DNA of 53,954 nucleotides from Akkermansiaceae bacterium (GTDB taxonomy: Bacteria > Verrucomicrobiota > Verrucomicrobiia > Verrucomicrobiales > Akkermansiaceae): positions 1-53,954 of the forward strand of contig JALZUC010000036.1 in NCBI GenBank assembly GCA_023301765.1, read 5' to 3'. Below are positions 1-8,995 of the stretch, piece by piece. The notes below the pieces were generated by a model. It saw only the letters and a program-made list of their open reading frames with translations. It was not told the origin of the DNA and did no database searches. The position numbers and the translations under genes are program-made. Position 1 is the first letter of the stretch; every line of letters starts with the position of its first letter.

Positions 1-449
1 TCCATTAGCTTGAGCTTCTTTCTCGCACGTATGTGCAGCGGCTTTTTCTGCTGAGCATTTATTCGTAGATCCTCGCCGTCATCCTCACTCGATACCTCTA
101 CACTTGCCACTTTAGTGGTGACAGGCTCATGTGGATGATCATGAGCATGCCCATCACTGTGATCAGGCTCATGGTCTGCATGTGAATGGCTTGTCCCATC
201 CTGATGCTCATGATTAGCATTCAATGTCTCAGCATGTTCATGTGACTGACCGCTATGCCAATATTTATCAATGGGTCCCTGCATCGCTAATGCTAACACT
301 TTACCATACGGGCTGCCCTTCATCGTGGCAACATTAGGCTCGTAAGACAACTTATCTGTAGATTCAAAGCGCATTGATGAACCTACCCACAGCCCCACAC
401 CTAAGAGTAAGGTGGAGCAGGTGATTAATCGGTAGGCTGTTCGCTTCAT
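1..449 (-). CDS. Histidine-rich membrane-anchored protein (3' end outside window)
   Basis: This frame opens with ATG at 447-449 and stays open for 149 codons to the window edge, so the C-terminus is missing. Residues 7-24 form one hydrophobic segment (signal anchor or uncleaved signal). A conserved-looking stretch follows (SPYGKVLALAMQGPIDKYWH, residues 46-65). Residues 65-107 then hold 13 histidines in HxH and DHxH patterns, and a basic region follows. His-rich loops of this kind usually bind or buffer Zn, Ni, Co or Cu, but the metal is unknown. The gene lies 19 bases downstream of an ABC permease and its ATPase on the same strand, so the three are probably one operon. No family is recognised. 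Confidence 0.7.
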   Translation of the reverse strand, partial: MKRTAYRLITCSTLLLGVGLWVGSSMRFESTDKLSYEPNVATMKGSPYGKVLALAMQGPIDKYWHSGQSHEHAETLNANHEHQDGTSHSHADHEPDHSDGHAHDHPHEPVTTKVASVEVSSEDDGEDLRINAQQKKPLHIRARKKLKLM

Positions 450-468
450 AAGGAGTAGATATTGTTAT

Positions 469-1236
469 TTAGGCTGCTTGTTTTGCGCGGAAACACAAGC
501 TCGAAAGTGTCGAAATCACTAGTTTCAGGCCGAAAAAATAGACAACTAAATGGAAAAACTCTGAGCTTATCATGCTGCCCTGCTTAAAAACTAGGCGCGG
601 GGTCAGATCTGCTAGGTGGTAGTGTGGAGAAAGAACAAAAAGCCAATCTAAGAAAGCGTTTTCTTGAACAGATGTCATCATACCAAGATACCCAACACCG
701 TAGAGTCCATAAAGGCTAAAGCCCACTGGGATGATATAGCCCACGGTGCCTCCAAAACGACTACCAAGCGCAATGGCAAATAGAGCAAGTGGAGCAATTA
801 CAAGACAGAATAGTGCAGCATACTGTAAATTAGTAGCCACCCACATCTTTGCTTGCTCTTCACCGCCAGGCATAGCCCCTATCAAGCATACAGCAACGGT
901 AAGTATAACTAGCGGGAGTAAGAACATCATACATGCTACCCAGATCTGAAACATCTGACTAATCCGGCTAACTCCCATGCTTAGAAAGTAAGCTCCCATG
1001 CCTGAGCGAGAAGTTTCATCACCAAATCTTGAAGCCTGAAACAGCACCCAAGCTACTGAGACTACCCATAATGTGACCCACGCAGCTTGCGCACGCGCGG
1101 GCTCTATCAAAACAGGGTTACTCTCATAAGGTGTTAGATAGGGCAGAACAATAGGCATAACTATAACGCTCAAAAGCGCTACAATCCAGACTTTACGCTG
1201 AATGATGGTGGCTAAGGTTAATCGATAAAGCTGCAT
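469..1236 (-). CDS. ABC transporter permease, ABC-2-like
   Basis: The 255-residue product is a polytopic membrane protein with about six hydrophobic segments (near residues 15-35, 50-65, 100-125, 135-160, 165-190 and 230-245). It has no periplasmic binding domain, which fits an exporter-type or ABC-2-like permease. The ATG lies one base after the stop of the upstream ATPase (1238-1900), so the pair is almost certainly translationally coupled. The histidine-rich gene follows 19 bases after its stop. The substrate cannot be read from the sequence. The His-rich partner suggests metal or metallo-cofactor handling, but that is inference only. Confidence 0.7.
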   Translation of the reverse strand: MQLYRLTLATIIQRKVWIVALLSVIVMPIVLPYLTPYESNPVLIEPARAQAAWVTLWVVSVAWVLFQASRFGDETSRSGMGAYFLSMGVSRISQMFQIWVACMMFLLPLVILTVAVCLIGAMPGGEEQAKMWVATNLQYAALFCLVIAPLALFAIALGSRFGGTVGYIIPVGFSLYGLYGVGYLGMMTSVQENAFLDWLFVLSPHYHLADLTPRLVFKQGSMISSEFFHLVVYFFGLKLVISTLSSLCFRAKQAA

Positions 1237-1237
1237 T

Positions 1238-1900
1238 TTAGTTTAATTGAGTTTTTAAATCACCCCAACTACGAGGAGTTTTGCCGCCACTCAAGTGGCT
1301 AATTTCCCCATCACTGATGAGTATGGAACTTTTCATTTCCATACTGTCAAAATCTGGATGACAGCTAACTAACCTCAGAACACCGCTATCTTGGTTAGCC
1401 CATAAATCCTGAAAAATCTCACGCGCAAAGGCATCAAGCCCCGTGAATGGCTCATCAAGGAGAAGGATATCAGAGCTGTTCTCAGTTACGGAAAATTCAG
1501 CCACTAATAGCGCCACTTTCCTTTTATTACCTGTGGATAGCTTTCCATAAGGTTTCTTTAAATCTAATTCTAACTTACCCGCTAGCACCAGTGCCTCACG
1601 GCAACTAGCTTTTGGCAGCATACTTTTAAAAATAACTTTAGCAGACAATTCACGATCAAAAGTAAGATCCTCGCTCAAGAGCTGACAGCGCCCTTTACAG
1701 GTAAAGTTGCCACCGAGAGGCTTTATAACTCCAGCTAACGTGCGTAGTAGAGTGGTTTTACCACGGCCGTTTCGCGCTAAAAGATAATGAGTTCCACTGC
1801 TTAGTTTAATTTCACTATCAGATACAGCCAATTGATCTTTGTAACCAATGCTTAAACCATTGGTTAATTCAATTTGGGGCTGGGCCATCGAAATATTCAT
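1238..1900 (-). CDS. ABC transporter ATP-binding protein, short type with atypical motifs
   Basis: The 220-residue product is a single nucleotide-binding domain about the size of CcmA. The Walker A loop reads ARNGRGKTTLLR and keeps the GKT core. The signature motif is KLSTGNKRKV in place of LSGGQ, Walker B with its glutamate is ILLLDEPFTGLD, and the H-loop is VSCHPD. The catalytic residues are present, so it should hydrolyse ATP and power the adjacent permease (469-1236). ATG at 1898-1900 was used; a second in-frame ATG four codons later is also possible. CcmA-like haem export is an alternative, but no CcmB/C gene is visible. Confidence 0.8.
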   Translation of the reverse strand: MNISMAQPQIELTNGLSIGYKDQLAVSDSEIKLSSGTHYLLARNGRGKTTLLRTLAGVIKPLGGNFTCKGRCQLLSEDLTFDRELSAKVIFKSMLPKASCREALVLAGKLELDLKKPYGKLSTGNKRKVALLVAEFSVTENSSDILLLDEPFTGLDAFAREIFQDLWANQDSGVLRLVSCHPDFDSMEMKSSILISDGEISHLSGGKTPRSWGDLKTQLN

Positions 1901-2139
1901 AAAAATAGTAAATACAATTAAGAAATCTTTTATCTATATCCATTCCTTTTGGCAAGGGAAAAAGAGGCTTGAACCAGCCAAGAAACTAAAAATAAGTAAG
2001 ATAGAACCCAAAAAAAAGCCCTAATCTCAACATCAAAACGATAAACTTACGTAAAATTTACTACTTCGCTATTATGCGGCAGCTTACGCCCTATCAGGTA
2101 ATCTCACGCAAATAAATATAGCGTTGCCGCAGACCAGCG

Positions 2140-3177
2140 TTACCTCTGAACTACAATCACCATCACAGAGTATGATATAGCAATACCTGTCAGGATAACG
2201 CCCTCCACCCGACTAATCTTCATCCGAGACCACATAAATGGCAGAATCAAAACGGTTAACCCCATCATCACGCCTAGATCTACCCAAGATACATTACTGG
2301 CCCGCAGTGGATTGACAGCAGCAGTTACCCCCATGACTGCTAAGAGATTAAAAATACAAGACCCTATGGCATTTCCGGTAATGATATCCCCCTCTTTTTT
2401 CAAGGCTGCCACGACCGATGTTGCTAACTCTGGTAAAGAAGTACCAAGAGCAAACAATGTCAGGGAGATAATTACCTCAGGTACACCAAATACCCTAGCA
2501 ATAGCCTCACCATGATTCACCAGCCAGCCTGCACCTAATACAAGGGCCCCTATACCCACGGTGATGAGCAGGATATTCACCAGCGGGCTTCCTCCACCCT
2601 TCTTGGCCTCCTCCATAACCTCTTCCTCCATTTCTGAGCGCTGCCCGAGTCCACTTTCCTTCTGAGACATCCGGAAGCTCATCATTAGATATATCAATAT
2701 CCCCAAGACTAACACCCCTCCCTCCCAGCGTGATAAATTCATATCCATCATCATTACGAGAAACACACCTGAGCTAACAATCAAAATAGGCATCTCACGG
2801 CGTATCAACTGTGCATTAATTACTATGGGGTGAATCATGGCAGAAACTCCGAGAATGAGGGCTATATTAAAAATATTAGACCCTACGATATTCCCAAATG
2901 CTATATCAGGACTAGCAGCCACATAATCTACTTGAAAGCCGCACCAGACCGCCGGCAGCGACATAATATCCGGTGAATTCGCCTTCAGGCACACCAATAA
3001 CTCCGGCATACTTGTGCCAAAAGCCACCACCGTCAGCCCTACTACTAAAGGGGAAATCCCCAGCCGCAGAGCTAAACAAGAAGCACCTCTCACCAGCCAC
3101 TCAGCGCCGAAATAAAGTAAGGCCAAGCCACCCGTAAGCCATAGAAAATGTATAATCAGATCCACGCGCAAGAACAT
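2140..3177 (-). CDS. Calcium/sodium antiporter, YrbG/CaCA family
   Basis: The 345-residue inner-membrane protein has two homologous halves, as in Na+/Ca2+ exchangers. The first carries GTSMPEL (alpha-1) followed by GNIVGSNIFN. The second carries GTSLPELATS and GNAIGSCIFN. These repeats form the ion-binding sites in the family. The halves are joined by a charged cytoplasmic loop rich in Glu and Lys (near residues 175-195). The expected role is exchange of Na+ (or K+/H+) for Ca2+. The alpha-1 region carries a short insertion containing PDIMSLPAVW before the GNIVGSN motif. The gene stands alone, with 197 bases to the upstream ABC operon. Confidence 0.88.
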   Translation of the reverse strand: MFLRVDLIIHFLWLTGGLALLYFGAEWLVRGASCLALRLGISPLVVGLTVVAFGTSMPELLVCLKANSPDIMSLPAVWCGFQVDYVAASPDIAFGNIVGSNIFNIALILGVSAMIHPIVINAQLIRREMPILIVSSGVFLVMMMDMNLSRWEGGVLVLGILIYLMMSFRMSQKESGLGQRSEMEEEVMEEAKKGGGSPLVNILLITVGIGALVLGAGWLVNHGEAIARVFGVPEVIISLTLFALGTSLPELATSVVAALKKEGDIITGNAIGSCIFNLLAVMGVTAAVNPLRASNVSWVDLGVMMGLTVLILPFMWSRMKISRVEGVILTGIAISYSVMVIVVQR

Positions 3178-3374
3178 GCACCCTCCGCTCCGTTAATCCA
3201 ACTTCAAACTAAGGAGAAAAAACGCCCTAAATGACTGCTGGCACAATCACCAGTGGAGCCACGCCAAAAAATATGTCAAACCAACGCACCATCCTATAAT
3301 ATCCCAACTTAATTTACGGCGGCTGGAGCAGCAACAGTCACGAACACCGGCCACTCCAACACCGAGGAAGCTAT

Positions 3375-4391
3375 CTAATAATCTCTCTTCACAAAAATGA
3401 AGCAGGCCAACGAGAGCATTACTGCCTCAAAGGCCAGCGAGGTGCCAATAGTATAGCCCACAGAATGCCTGTTTTCGTAATCTTCAACTGAATCCTGCAT
3501 GTCTAAATTATAGCTATCCTCTGCCTCAGCATAAAAGGCGCTCTTTTGAGTGAGATCTTTCCCTTCAATTTTAATCAATTTATTAAGAAAATACGTTGTG
3601 TCCCGTGTCTTTGGTAGAGGGATACCCGCCATCTTAATTCCGCGGTGGATATTTACCAGAGATTGATTTGCCTCTTGTGGCTCGTCTAGCACCTCACTCT
3701 CTCCAGTGGCATAATTAATGGCCACACCCTGAGCCGCTGCCGTGTAGGCCGCTCTGTAAGTCAGGCTCTCTATCCCATGAATAGCCCAGCTCATCCCCCA
3801 CACCAATAATGCCATAAATAGAGACAGCAATGTAGACTTTGTCCACACCGCCATCAGCACCGCCACACTGTATATCATGCTAAAAACAAAGACAATCAAC
3901 GGCACGGCCCAGAAGATACCCAGATTCCAAGACTCCATCCGTACTCCAAAAGCAATAAATACAATCAGACAGAAGACAAACACCTGAATAGCTACAAAGA
4001 GTAGGCTACTCACGTACTTTGCAAAAAATAAAGTCACTCGGCTAATTGGCTTGGAAACAGCTACATCAATCGCTCCTCCTTCCAAAAAGTTAGGAAATAC
4101 CGAACACACAGAAATCAAGGCTAATACTATGGCAAAAAGCCCTAACCAATAAGGCACCATGTAGTCAGTAAAAACCATCAGATAAAGAAACTTAGCCAAC
4201 ATAGGAGACATTTGATAATCTTCACCATCCAGCGAGTATGCTCCAAATAATACTGATATTCCATTCTCACCTATACCAATAGAGGCATACAGGAGCGCGA
4301 TCATGATCGAGAAGCTCAAAGCCACCCAAAACAACTTCTTTGCCTTTAATAATCGGTAAGAATCACTAAATATAGTTAATATCTGTCTCAT
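3375..4391 (-). CDS. ABC-2 type transporter permease
   Basis: The 338-residue product has six hydrophobic segments in the ABC-2 arrangement (about residues 22-42, 85-110, 128-150, 155-175, 180-200 and 318-335). A long soluble loop lies between the fifth and sixth (about residues 205-310). The motif LEGGAIDVAVSKPISR after the second segment is typical of ABC-2 permeases. Its ATG overlaps the stop of the upstream ATPase gene by one base (TAATG on the minus strand), indicating translational coupling. It should form an exporter with the 4391-5347 ATPase. The substrate is unknown. Confidence 0.85.
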   Translation of the reverse strand: MRQILTIFSDSYRLLKAKKLFWVALSFSIMIALLYASIGIGENGISVLFGAYSLDGEDYQMSPMLAKFLYLMVFTDYMVPYWLGLFAIVLALISVCSVFPNFLEGGAIDVAVSKPISRVTLFFAKYVSSLLFVAIQVFVFCLIVFIAFGVRMESWNLGIFWAVPLIVFVFSMIYSVAVLMAVWTKSTLLSLFMALLVWGMSWAIHGIESLTYRAAYTAAAQGVAINYATGESEVLDEPQEANQSLVNIHRGIKMAGIPLPKTRDTTYFLNKLIKIEGKDLTQKSAFYAEAEDSYNLDMQDSVEDYENRHSVGYTIGTSLAFEAVMLSLACFIFVKRDY

Positions 4392-5347
4392 TATACATTC
4401 TCCTTTTGTTTGATTTTTGGTGGCATTGCCGCACCCGGTCCATGGCTCCCTACTGTTTCCATAAATAACTCCTCTAGCGACTGACGGGCCTCACTCATGG
4501 AGGTAATAGTCACGCCATCTGCCCGTAAGATATCGATCACTGGCTGTACGCGCCCGGCATCTTGCTGATACATCGTGAGTAACTCTCCCTGACACTCCAC
4601 ACCATGAGGTTTCAGCTTTTCCAACAACATATTACCAAGTGCTTCTTGCACCCTGATTTCATAGTGACGGGTTTTTTCTGTTAAATCAGCAATGGTTCCC
4701 TGCCGCACGATCTTACCTTGGTCCATGATCGCCACACTATCGCAGATCATTTCCAATTCTCCTAATAAATGGCTGTTAATAAATACTGTGCGCCCTTGCT
4801 CCTTCATCATCTTAAGAACCGCGCGCATTTCCAAACGCCCCTTAGGGTCCACCCCATCAGTGGGTTCATCCAAGAAGACTATTTCAGGATCATTTACCAA
4901 AGCTTGTGCTAGACCTATACGCTGTTTCATCCCTTTTGAGTAACTACCCATCCTACGGTTCGCCCAGTCCTTCATGCCCACCACCTCAAGTAATTCACCA
5001 CTTCTCTTTATTGCATCTGCCCTAGGCACTCCACTCAGACCAGCCACATAGCGGATAACCTCTTCACCTTTAAGATATTCAGGAAAACGAGCATGCTCAG
5101 GCAGATACCCTACACGTGCTAGTGTAGCCTTATCACCCACTGGCTTACCTAACATCTCTCCGCGGCATTCAGTAGCGCGCACGATACTAAGTAAAATTTT
5201 AACCAATGTGCTTTTACCTGCACCATTAGGACCTAGTAGACCAAAGATTTGGCCTTTGGGGACTTTAAGCGAAACTCCGCGCAGAGCCTCCACTCCACCA
5301 CGGTATCTCTTCCGCACCTCCTCTATATCGATTACTGATTCAGTCAC
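4391..5347 (-). CDS. ABC transporter ATP-binding protein, CcmA/NatA-like exporter type
   Basis: The 318-residue cytoplasmic ATPase is complete. Walker A is LLGPNGAGKSTLVK, the signature is SYSKGMKQRIGLAQAL, Walker B is IVFLDEPTDGVDP and the H-loop is NSHLLGEL. A C-terminal regulatory extension of about 100 residues follows the nucleotide-binding domain, as in ABC-2 exporter ATPases. The YSKGM form of the signature is normal in this subfamily. It overlaps the permease start by one base, and the small zinc-ribbon membrane gene (5409-5798) lies 61 bases upstream in the same direction. Confidence 0.9.
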   Translation of the reverse strand: MTESVIDIEEVRKRYRGGVEALRGVSLKVPKGQIFGLLGPNGAGKSTLVKILLSIVRATECRGEMLGKPVGDKATLARVGYLPEHARFPEYLKGEEVIRYVAGLSGVPRADAIKRSGELLEVVGMKDWANRRMGSYSKGMKQRIGLAQALVNDPEIVFLDEPTDGVDPKGRLEMRAVLKMMKEQGRTVFINSHLLGELEMICDSVAIMDQGKIVRQGTIADLTEKTRHYEIRVQEALGNMLLEKLKPHGVECQGELLTMYQQDAGRVQPVIDILRADGVTITSMSEARQSLEELFMETVGSHGPGAAMPPKIKQKENV

Positions 5348-5408
5348 CTACAAGGTAAAACATGAATAACACTACACCACAAGGCGCGATCTCTACAGAT
5401 TATGAAAC

Positions 5409-5798
5409 CTACTTTCGCGCCTCTCGTGCATTAAAGGGCTCACCACAGTATGGACACCGGTAATGCCCTCTGAAGACAATCGAACTAGCTACACCTAATC
5501 TGTAGCTAATACCCAGAGCGGGTTTTGCCTTAGAGTTCCTCTGACATTTTTGATTCCCCCAGAGCGGCACCATACACAGAGGACAGCGCATGCCTGAACT
5601 TCTGGCAAAAAATATGATTAAGGATAGTACCCCGGCACCCAACACACCAGCTCCAACTATCTGCCAAAATTCCAAATCCAGTAAAATACCATAACCCAAT
5701 AAACATATACCACTCACAGTTAAAACCACAGTGAGCATAAGCTGCCATGCAGAAACATTTAATGTACGGAGGACTTTAGAAGAGCGGTGACGATGCAT
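5409..5798 (-). CDS. Small membrane protein with C-terminal zinc ribbon
   Basis: The 129-residue product has two adjacent hydrophobic segments (about residues 19-39 and 45-66). A cytoplasmic-type zinc ribbon follows: CPLC near residue 74 and CPYC near residue 117, separated by a basic linker. No family name is recognised. It precedes the ABC-2 exporter genes by 61 bases on the same strand and may be the first gene of that operon. ATG at 5796-5798 was used. Confidence 0.65.
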   Translation of the reverse strand: MHRHRSSKVLRTLNVSAWQLMLTVVLTVSGICLLGYGILLDLEFWQIVGAGVLGAGVLSLIIFFARSSGMRCPLCMVPLWGNQKCQRNSKAKPALGISYRLGVASSIVFRGHYRCPYCGEPFNAREARK

Positions 5799-5903
5799 AG
5801 ATAGTGGTTAGCACAATTGATCTGCAACTTTGTGTTACTCGGTGAAACTGTTGAATTAAGCTTCATAAATCAAGCGGTAATTCTTTTCCTTAATAAACAG
5901 CCT

Positions 5904-7247
5904 CTATAGATCACCCTCCGTGATTTTACTGCGCACTTTACCCTCGGCAAACTGTGTTTCTAACATATCCCCCTCTAGTAGTCCTGAGGCATTCCTGATA
6001 ATATTCCCCTCTTTGTCTAAAGTGATCGAGAACCCTCGTGCAAAGGTTGACTCCGGCCCCAGTGCTCTAATCATAGCAGCCATCCCCTTTAAATGCTCAG
6101 ATGATCTCTCAATGGCACTTTTGCCTGCTCGCTCCAGTAAAGCACGAGTGTGATCCAGCCTCTCAACGCGCCGCTCTATACCCCGCCTAGGATGGTGCGC
6201 AGCATGCAGTGCCGCGCCCTCTTTAACTCTGATATGTAAATCATCCAGCTGTCCATCAGTGGCAATCTGGAGATCCTCGCGTAAACGGCCCAGCTCTTGG
6301 ATAGGATCGCGCAGTGCCCGCTCAGCATCACGCGGAAGTAACGCCCTTCTAGCAGCAGATAAAATAGCCGCGTCATGCCTTAACCGCCCCTCCATAGAGC
6401 GCTGGAGCGCTGCCCCAGACAGCCTCACACTAGCTCGCAGCTCACTGGCATCTGGCACCACAAGTTCAGCCGCGGCACTCGGTGTAGGAGCACGCACATC
6501 CGAGGCAAAGTCAGAAATAGTAAAATCAATCTCATGCCCCACAGCAGAGACAATTGGTATAGGGCAGCTATGTATCGCTCTAGCCACTATTTCTTCATTA
6601 AAATTCCATAGATCCTCCATAGACCCTCCACCACGGCCAATGATAATGACATCAACTTCTGGAAATCCATGTTTACCCGGATCACCAAGTTCCTGAATCC
6701 CCTTAGCGATACCTCGCTCCGCCCCCTTGCCCTGCACAGTTACAGGGTAGAGAACAGGCTGCACCCATGGCGCACGTCGGTTGAGAATATTCAGCATATC
6801 TTGTAATGCAGCTCCTGTAGGTGATGTCACCAGCCCCACCTTACTAGGGAATCTTGGTAGCTTTTTTTTAATCGCTGAATCAAACAGCCCTTCAGCATCC
6901 AGCTTACGCTTCAGTTTTTCAAACTGTGCCTGAAGATCCCCCATACCAGCATCCTCGAGTTGCTTAACCACTAGCTGCACCTGGCCACGCGCCTCATAAA
7001 CAGAAACTTCGCCAAACAAGCGCGCCTGCATACCATCCTCAGGCTTTGCCTTTGCCCTACTTGCAGTCCCCCTGAAGAGCACACAGGAAATCTGCGCCCC
7101 ATCATCCTTCAGGGTAAAATAACAATGTCCGCTGGCCTGCCTACGAAGATTACTAATTTCACCCTCTACCCAGATTTCACCAATATCGATTTCCAGCAGA
7201 TTGCGCATCCGCCTTACCAGTCTTGTTACCGTGATTGAATCAGCCAC
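5904..7247 (-). CDS. xseA: Exodeoxyribonuclease VII large subunit
   Basis: The 447-residue product has the XseA layout. An N-terminal OB-fold (about residues 5-100; EGEISNLRRQASGHCYFTLK) precedes the catalytic domain, which includes VTSPTGAALQDMLNIL, IIIGRGGGSMEDLW and VSAVGHEIDFTISDFASDVR. A helical C-terminal region follows. The enzyme degrades single-stranded DNA to oligonucleotides together with the small subunit XseB. No xseB is visible in the window. The start is GTG at 7245-7247, and the sequence GAGAGGGG about 10 bases upstream is one of the few Shine-Dalgarno-like sites seen here. It diverges from the glycyl-tRNA synthetase gene. Confidence 0.95.
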   Translation of the reverse strand: MADSITVTRLVRRMRNLLEIDIGEIWVEGEISNLRRQASGHCYFTLKDDGAQISCVLFRGTASRAKAKPEDGMQARLFGEVSVYEARGQVQLVVKQLEDAGMGDLQAQFEKLKRKLDAEGLFDSAIKKKLPRFPSKVGLVTSPTGAALQDMLNILNRRAPWVQPVLYPVTVQGKGAERGIAKGIQELGDPGKHGFPEVDVIIIGRGGGSMEDLWNFNEEIVARAIHSCPIPIVSAVGHEIDFTISDFASDVRAPTPSAAAELVVPDASELRASVRLSGAALQRSMEGRLRHDAAILSAARRALLPRDAERALRDPIQELGRLREDLQIATDGQLDDLHIRVKEGAALHAAHHPRRGIERRVERLDHTRALLERAGKSAIERSSEHLKGMAAMIRALGPESTFARGFSITLDKEGNIIRNASGLLEGDMLETQFAEGKVRSKITEGDL

Positions 7248-7292
7248 ACGCAGATTATCCCCTCTCTATCCAGCTCTGACAACCTGAAAGTC

Positions 7293-7321
7293 TTGACTCC
7301 TAGTTCTTCCTTCCTTTATCT
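7293..7321 (+). promoter_or_regulatory. Predicted sigma70-type promoter of glyQS
   Basis: A -35-like TTGACT (7293-7298) and a -10-like TTATCT (7316-7321) are separated by 17 bases. The -10 ends seven bases before the ATG at 7329, so transcription would begin at or next to the start codon. The TTG of the -35 box also opens a longer reading frame, which is why the upstream start was rejected. Confidence 0.5.
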
Positions 7322-7328
7322 CCTAACC

Positions 7329-8930
7329 ATGGCCAACAAAGACCAGACCGATACCGACCGTATGGAAAAAATCGTTTCTCTCTGTAAAGGGAAAGGCTTC
7401 ATTTTTCAATCTGGAGAACTCTACGGAGGACTCAATGGATGCTGGGACTACGGCCCTTTAGGTACAGAGCTTAAGCGAAACGTAAAGGGATACTGGTGGC
7501 GTAAAAACGTACTCGAACGTGAGGATATTGTTGGCATGGATGGTTCCATCCTCACTCACCAAGCCGTATTAACAGCTTCTGGACACGTTGGCGGATTTTC
7601 AGACCCTATGAGTGACTGTCCACTGACTAACAATAGATTTAGATCAGATCAGATAGAAGCACCTGAGTCAGGAACTGAGTATACCTTCTACGGTGCCGGT
7701 GATGCCAATAGTGAGAAAACAACGGACAAAGAGTTTACTGTCCTGATCTCGAACGATAACCCTAAACAAGATAAAGCAGCGGAAAAACTAGCTAACCAAT
7801 ACTACAGAACCATCTTAGGTAATGATTCAAAACCTACTCAAACTGACTCTATAAAGACTAGATCCACTCAGCCTGGCCCAGTCTCAGACAGACTCTACAA
7901 TCCTAACAACGGCGTTCTACTCACCGAGCCCAAAGAGTTTAACCTCATGTTCCAGACAAAGATGGGCGCATCTGCTGACGCTAATGACCCAAACGCAGTG
8001 GCCTACCTCCGCCCAGAGACAGCGCAGTCCATCTTTGTGCAGTATAAAAACGTGCTAGACTCTACACGCTTAAAACTTCCCTTCGGTATCGCCCAGATCG
8101 GCAAAGCATTCCGTAACGAGATTAACCCACGGAACTACACCTTCCGCTCACGTGAATTTGAGCAAATGGAAATTGAATATTTCTGCCGCCCGGAAGATGG
8201 ACTTACCCTCACAGAAGAGTGGCTGGAGAGACGTCTCCAGTTCTACTCAGAGATCGGCGTGCCACGTGAGAAGCTCCACATCCTAGACATCCCAGATGGC
8301 GAGCGTGCGCACTACTCACAGAAGACATACGACATCGAATATGATTTCCCCTTCGGCCAGCAAGAGCTCGAGGGCGTAGCCTACCGAGGTGCCTATGACA
8401 TTGGTAAACACCAAGAGCACTCAGGAAAGAACCTAGAATACTTTGACGCTGAAACTAAAGAACGCTTTATCCCGCACGTAGTGGAACCCTCCGCTGGCTG
8501 TGATAGAACTATCCTCGCCGTCATCTGTGAAGCATACGATGTGGAAGACCTCACTAAAGAAGGTGGTAAAAAAGATGAACGAACCGTCATGCGCTTTAAA
8601 CCATGCATCGCACCAATTAAGGCCGCCATCCTACCACTCTTAAAAAATAAACCTGAACTCGTAGCCAAGGCCCAAGAGGTGAAAAATCTCCTCCAGCCAC
8701 ACATGAACATCTTCTATGATGAAACAGCCGCCATCGGCCGCCGCTACCGCCGTCAGGATGAAGTAGGCACACCATTCTGCATCGCCATCGACTTTGAAAC
8801 CTTAGGGGAAGAAGGTCCTAATGGAGAAGACTTCACTAATACCGTCACCGTGCGCCACCGTGATAGTATGGAGCAAGAACGCATAGCAATCAGTGAGCTA
8901 CTCCCATGGCTATTAGCCAGAATCGTCTAA
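7329..8930 (+). CDS. glyQS: Glycyl-tRNA synthetase, single-chain class II type
   Basis: The 533-residue product charges tRNA-Gly and belongs to the alpha2 (eukaryote/archaea/Firmicutes-like) form rather than GlyQ+GlyS. The N-terminal motif reads GFIFQSGELYGGLNGCWDYGPLG. Class II motif 2 includes GKAFRNEINPRNYTFRSREFEQMEIEYF, motif 3 is near PSAGCDRTILAV, and a C-terminal anticodon-binding domain follows. The segment that in many relatives forms a CxxC...CPxCG zinc ribbon keeps only one cysteine here (DPMSDCPLTNNRFRSDQIE) and is followed by a long polar insertion. ATG at 7329 was preferred to TTG at 7293, which falls in the predicted -35 box. It is divergent from xseA. Confidence 0.93.
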   Translation: MANKDQTDTDRMEKIVSLCKGKGFIFQSGELYGGLNGCWDYGPLGTELKRNVKGYWWRKNVLEREDIVGMDGSILTHQAVLTASGHVGGFSDPMSDCPLTNNRFRSDQIEAPESGTEYTFYGAGDANSEKTTDKEFTVLISNDNPKQDKAAEKLANQYYRTILGNDSKPTQTDSIKTRSTQPGPVSDRLYNPNNGVLLTEPKEFNLMFQTKMGASADANDPNAVAYLRPETAQSIFVQYKNVLDSTRLKLPFGIAQIGKAFRNEINPRNYTFRSREFEQMEIEYFCRPEDGLTLTEEWLERRLQFYSEIGVPREKLHILDIPDGERAHYSQKTYDIEYDFPFGQQELEGVAYRGAYDIGKHQEHSGKNLEYFDAETKERFIPHVVEPSAGCDRTILAVICEAYDVEDLTKEGGKKDERTVMRFKPCIAPIKAAILPLLKNKPELVAKAQEVKNLLQPHMNIFYDETAAIGRRYRRQDEVGTPFCIAIDFETLGEEGPNGEDFTNTVTVRHRDSMEQERIAISELLPWLLARIV

Positions 8931-8995
8931 GTCCATAATTACGATTGGGTAAAATAACCATCCTCTGGAGCTTCATCTAAATACCTCTATCTATA

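Noticed and set aside
1901-2139. Small gene or structured RNA between the ABC operon and the antiporter
   Set aside because: No start with a supported frame and no strong hairpin was seen. The region is AT-rich and probably holds promoter sequence only.
7293-7328. Upstream TTG start for the glycyl-tRNA synthetase
   Set aside because: The TTG is the first part of a TTGACT -35-like box with a -10 17 bases later. The ATG at 7329 begins the conserved sequence.
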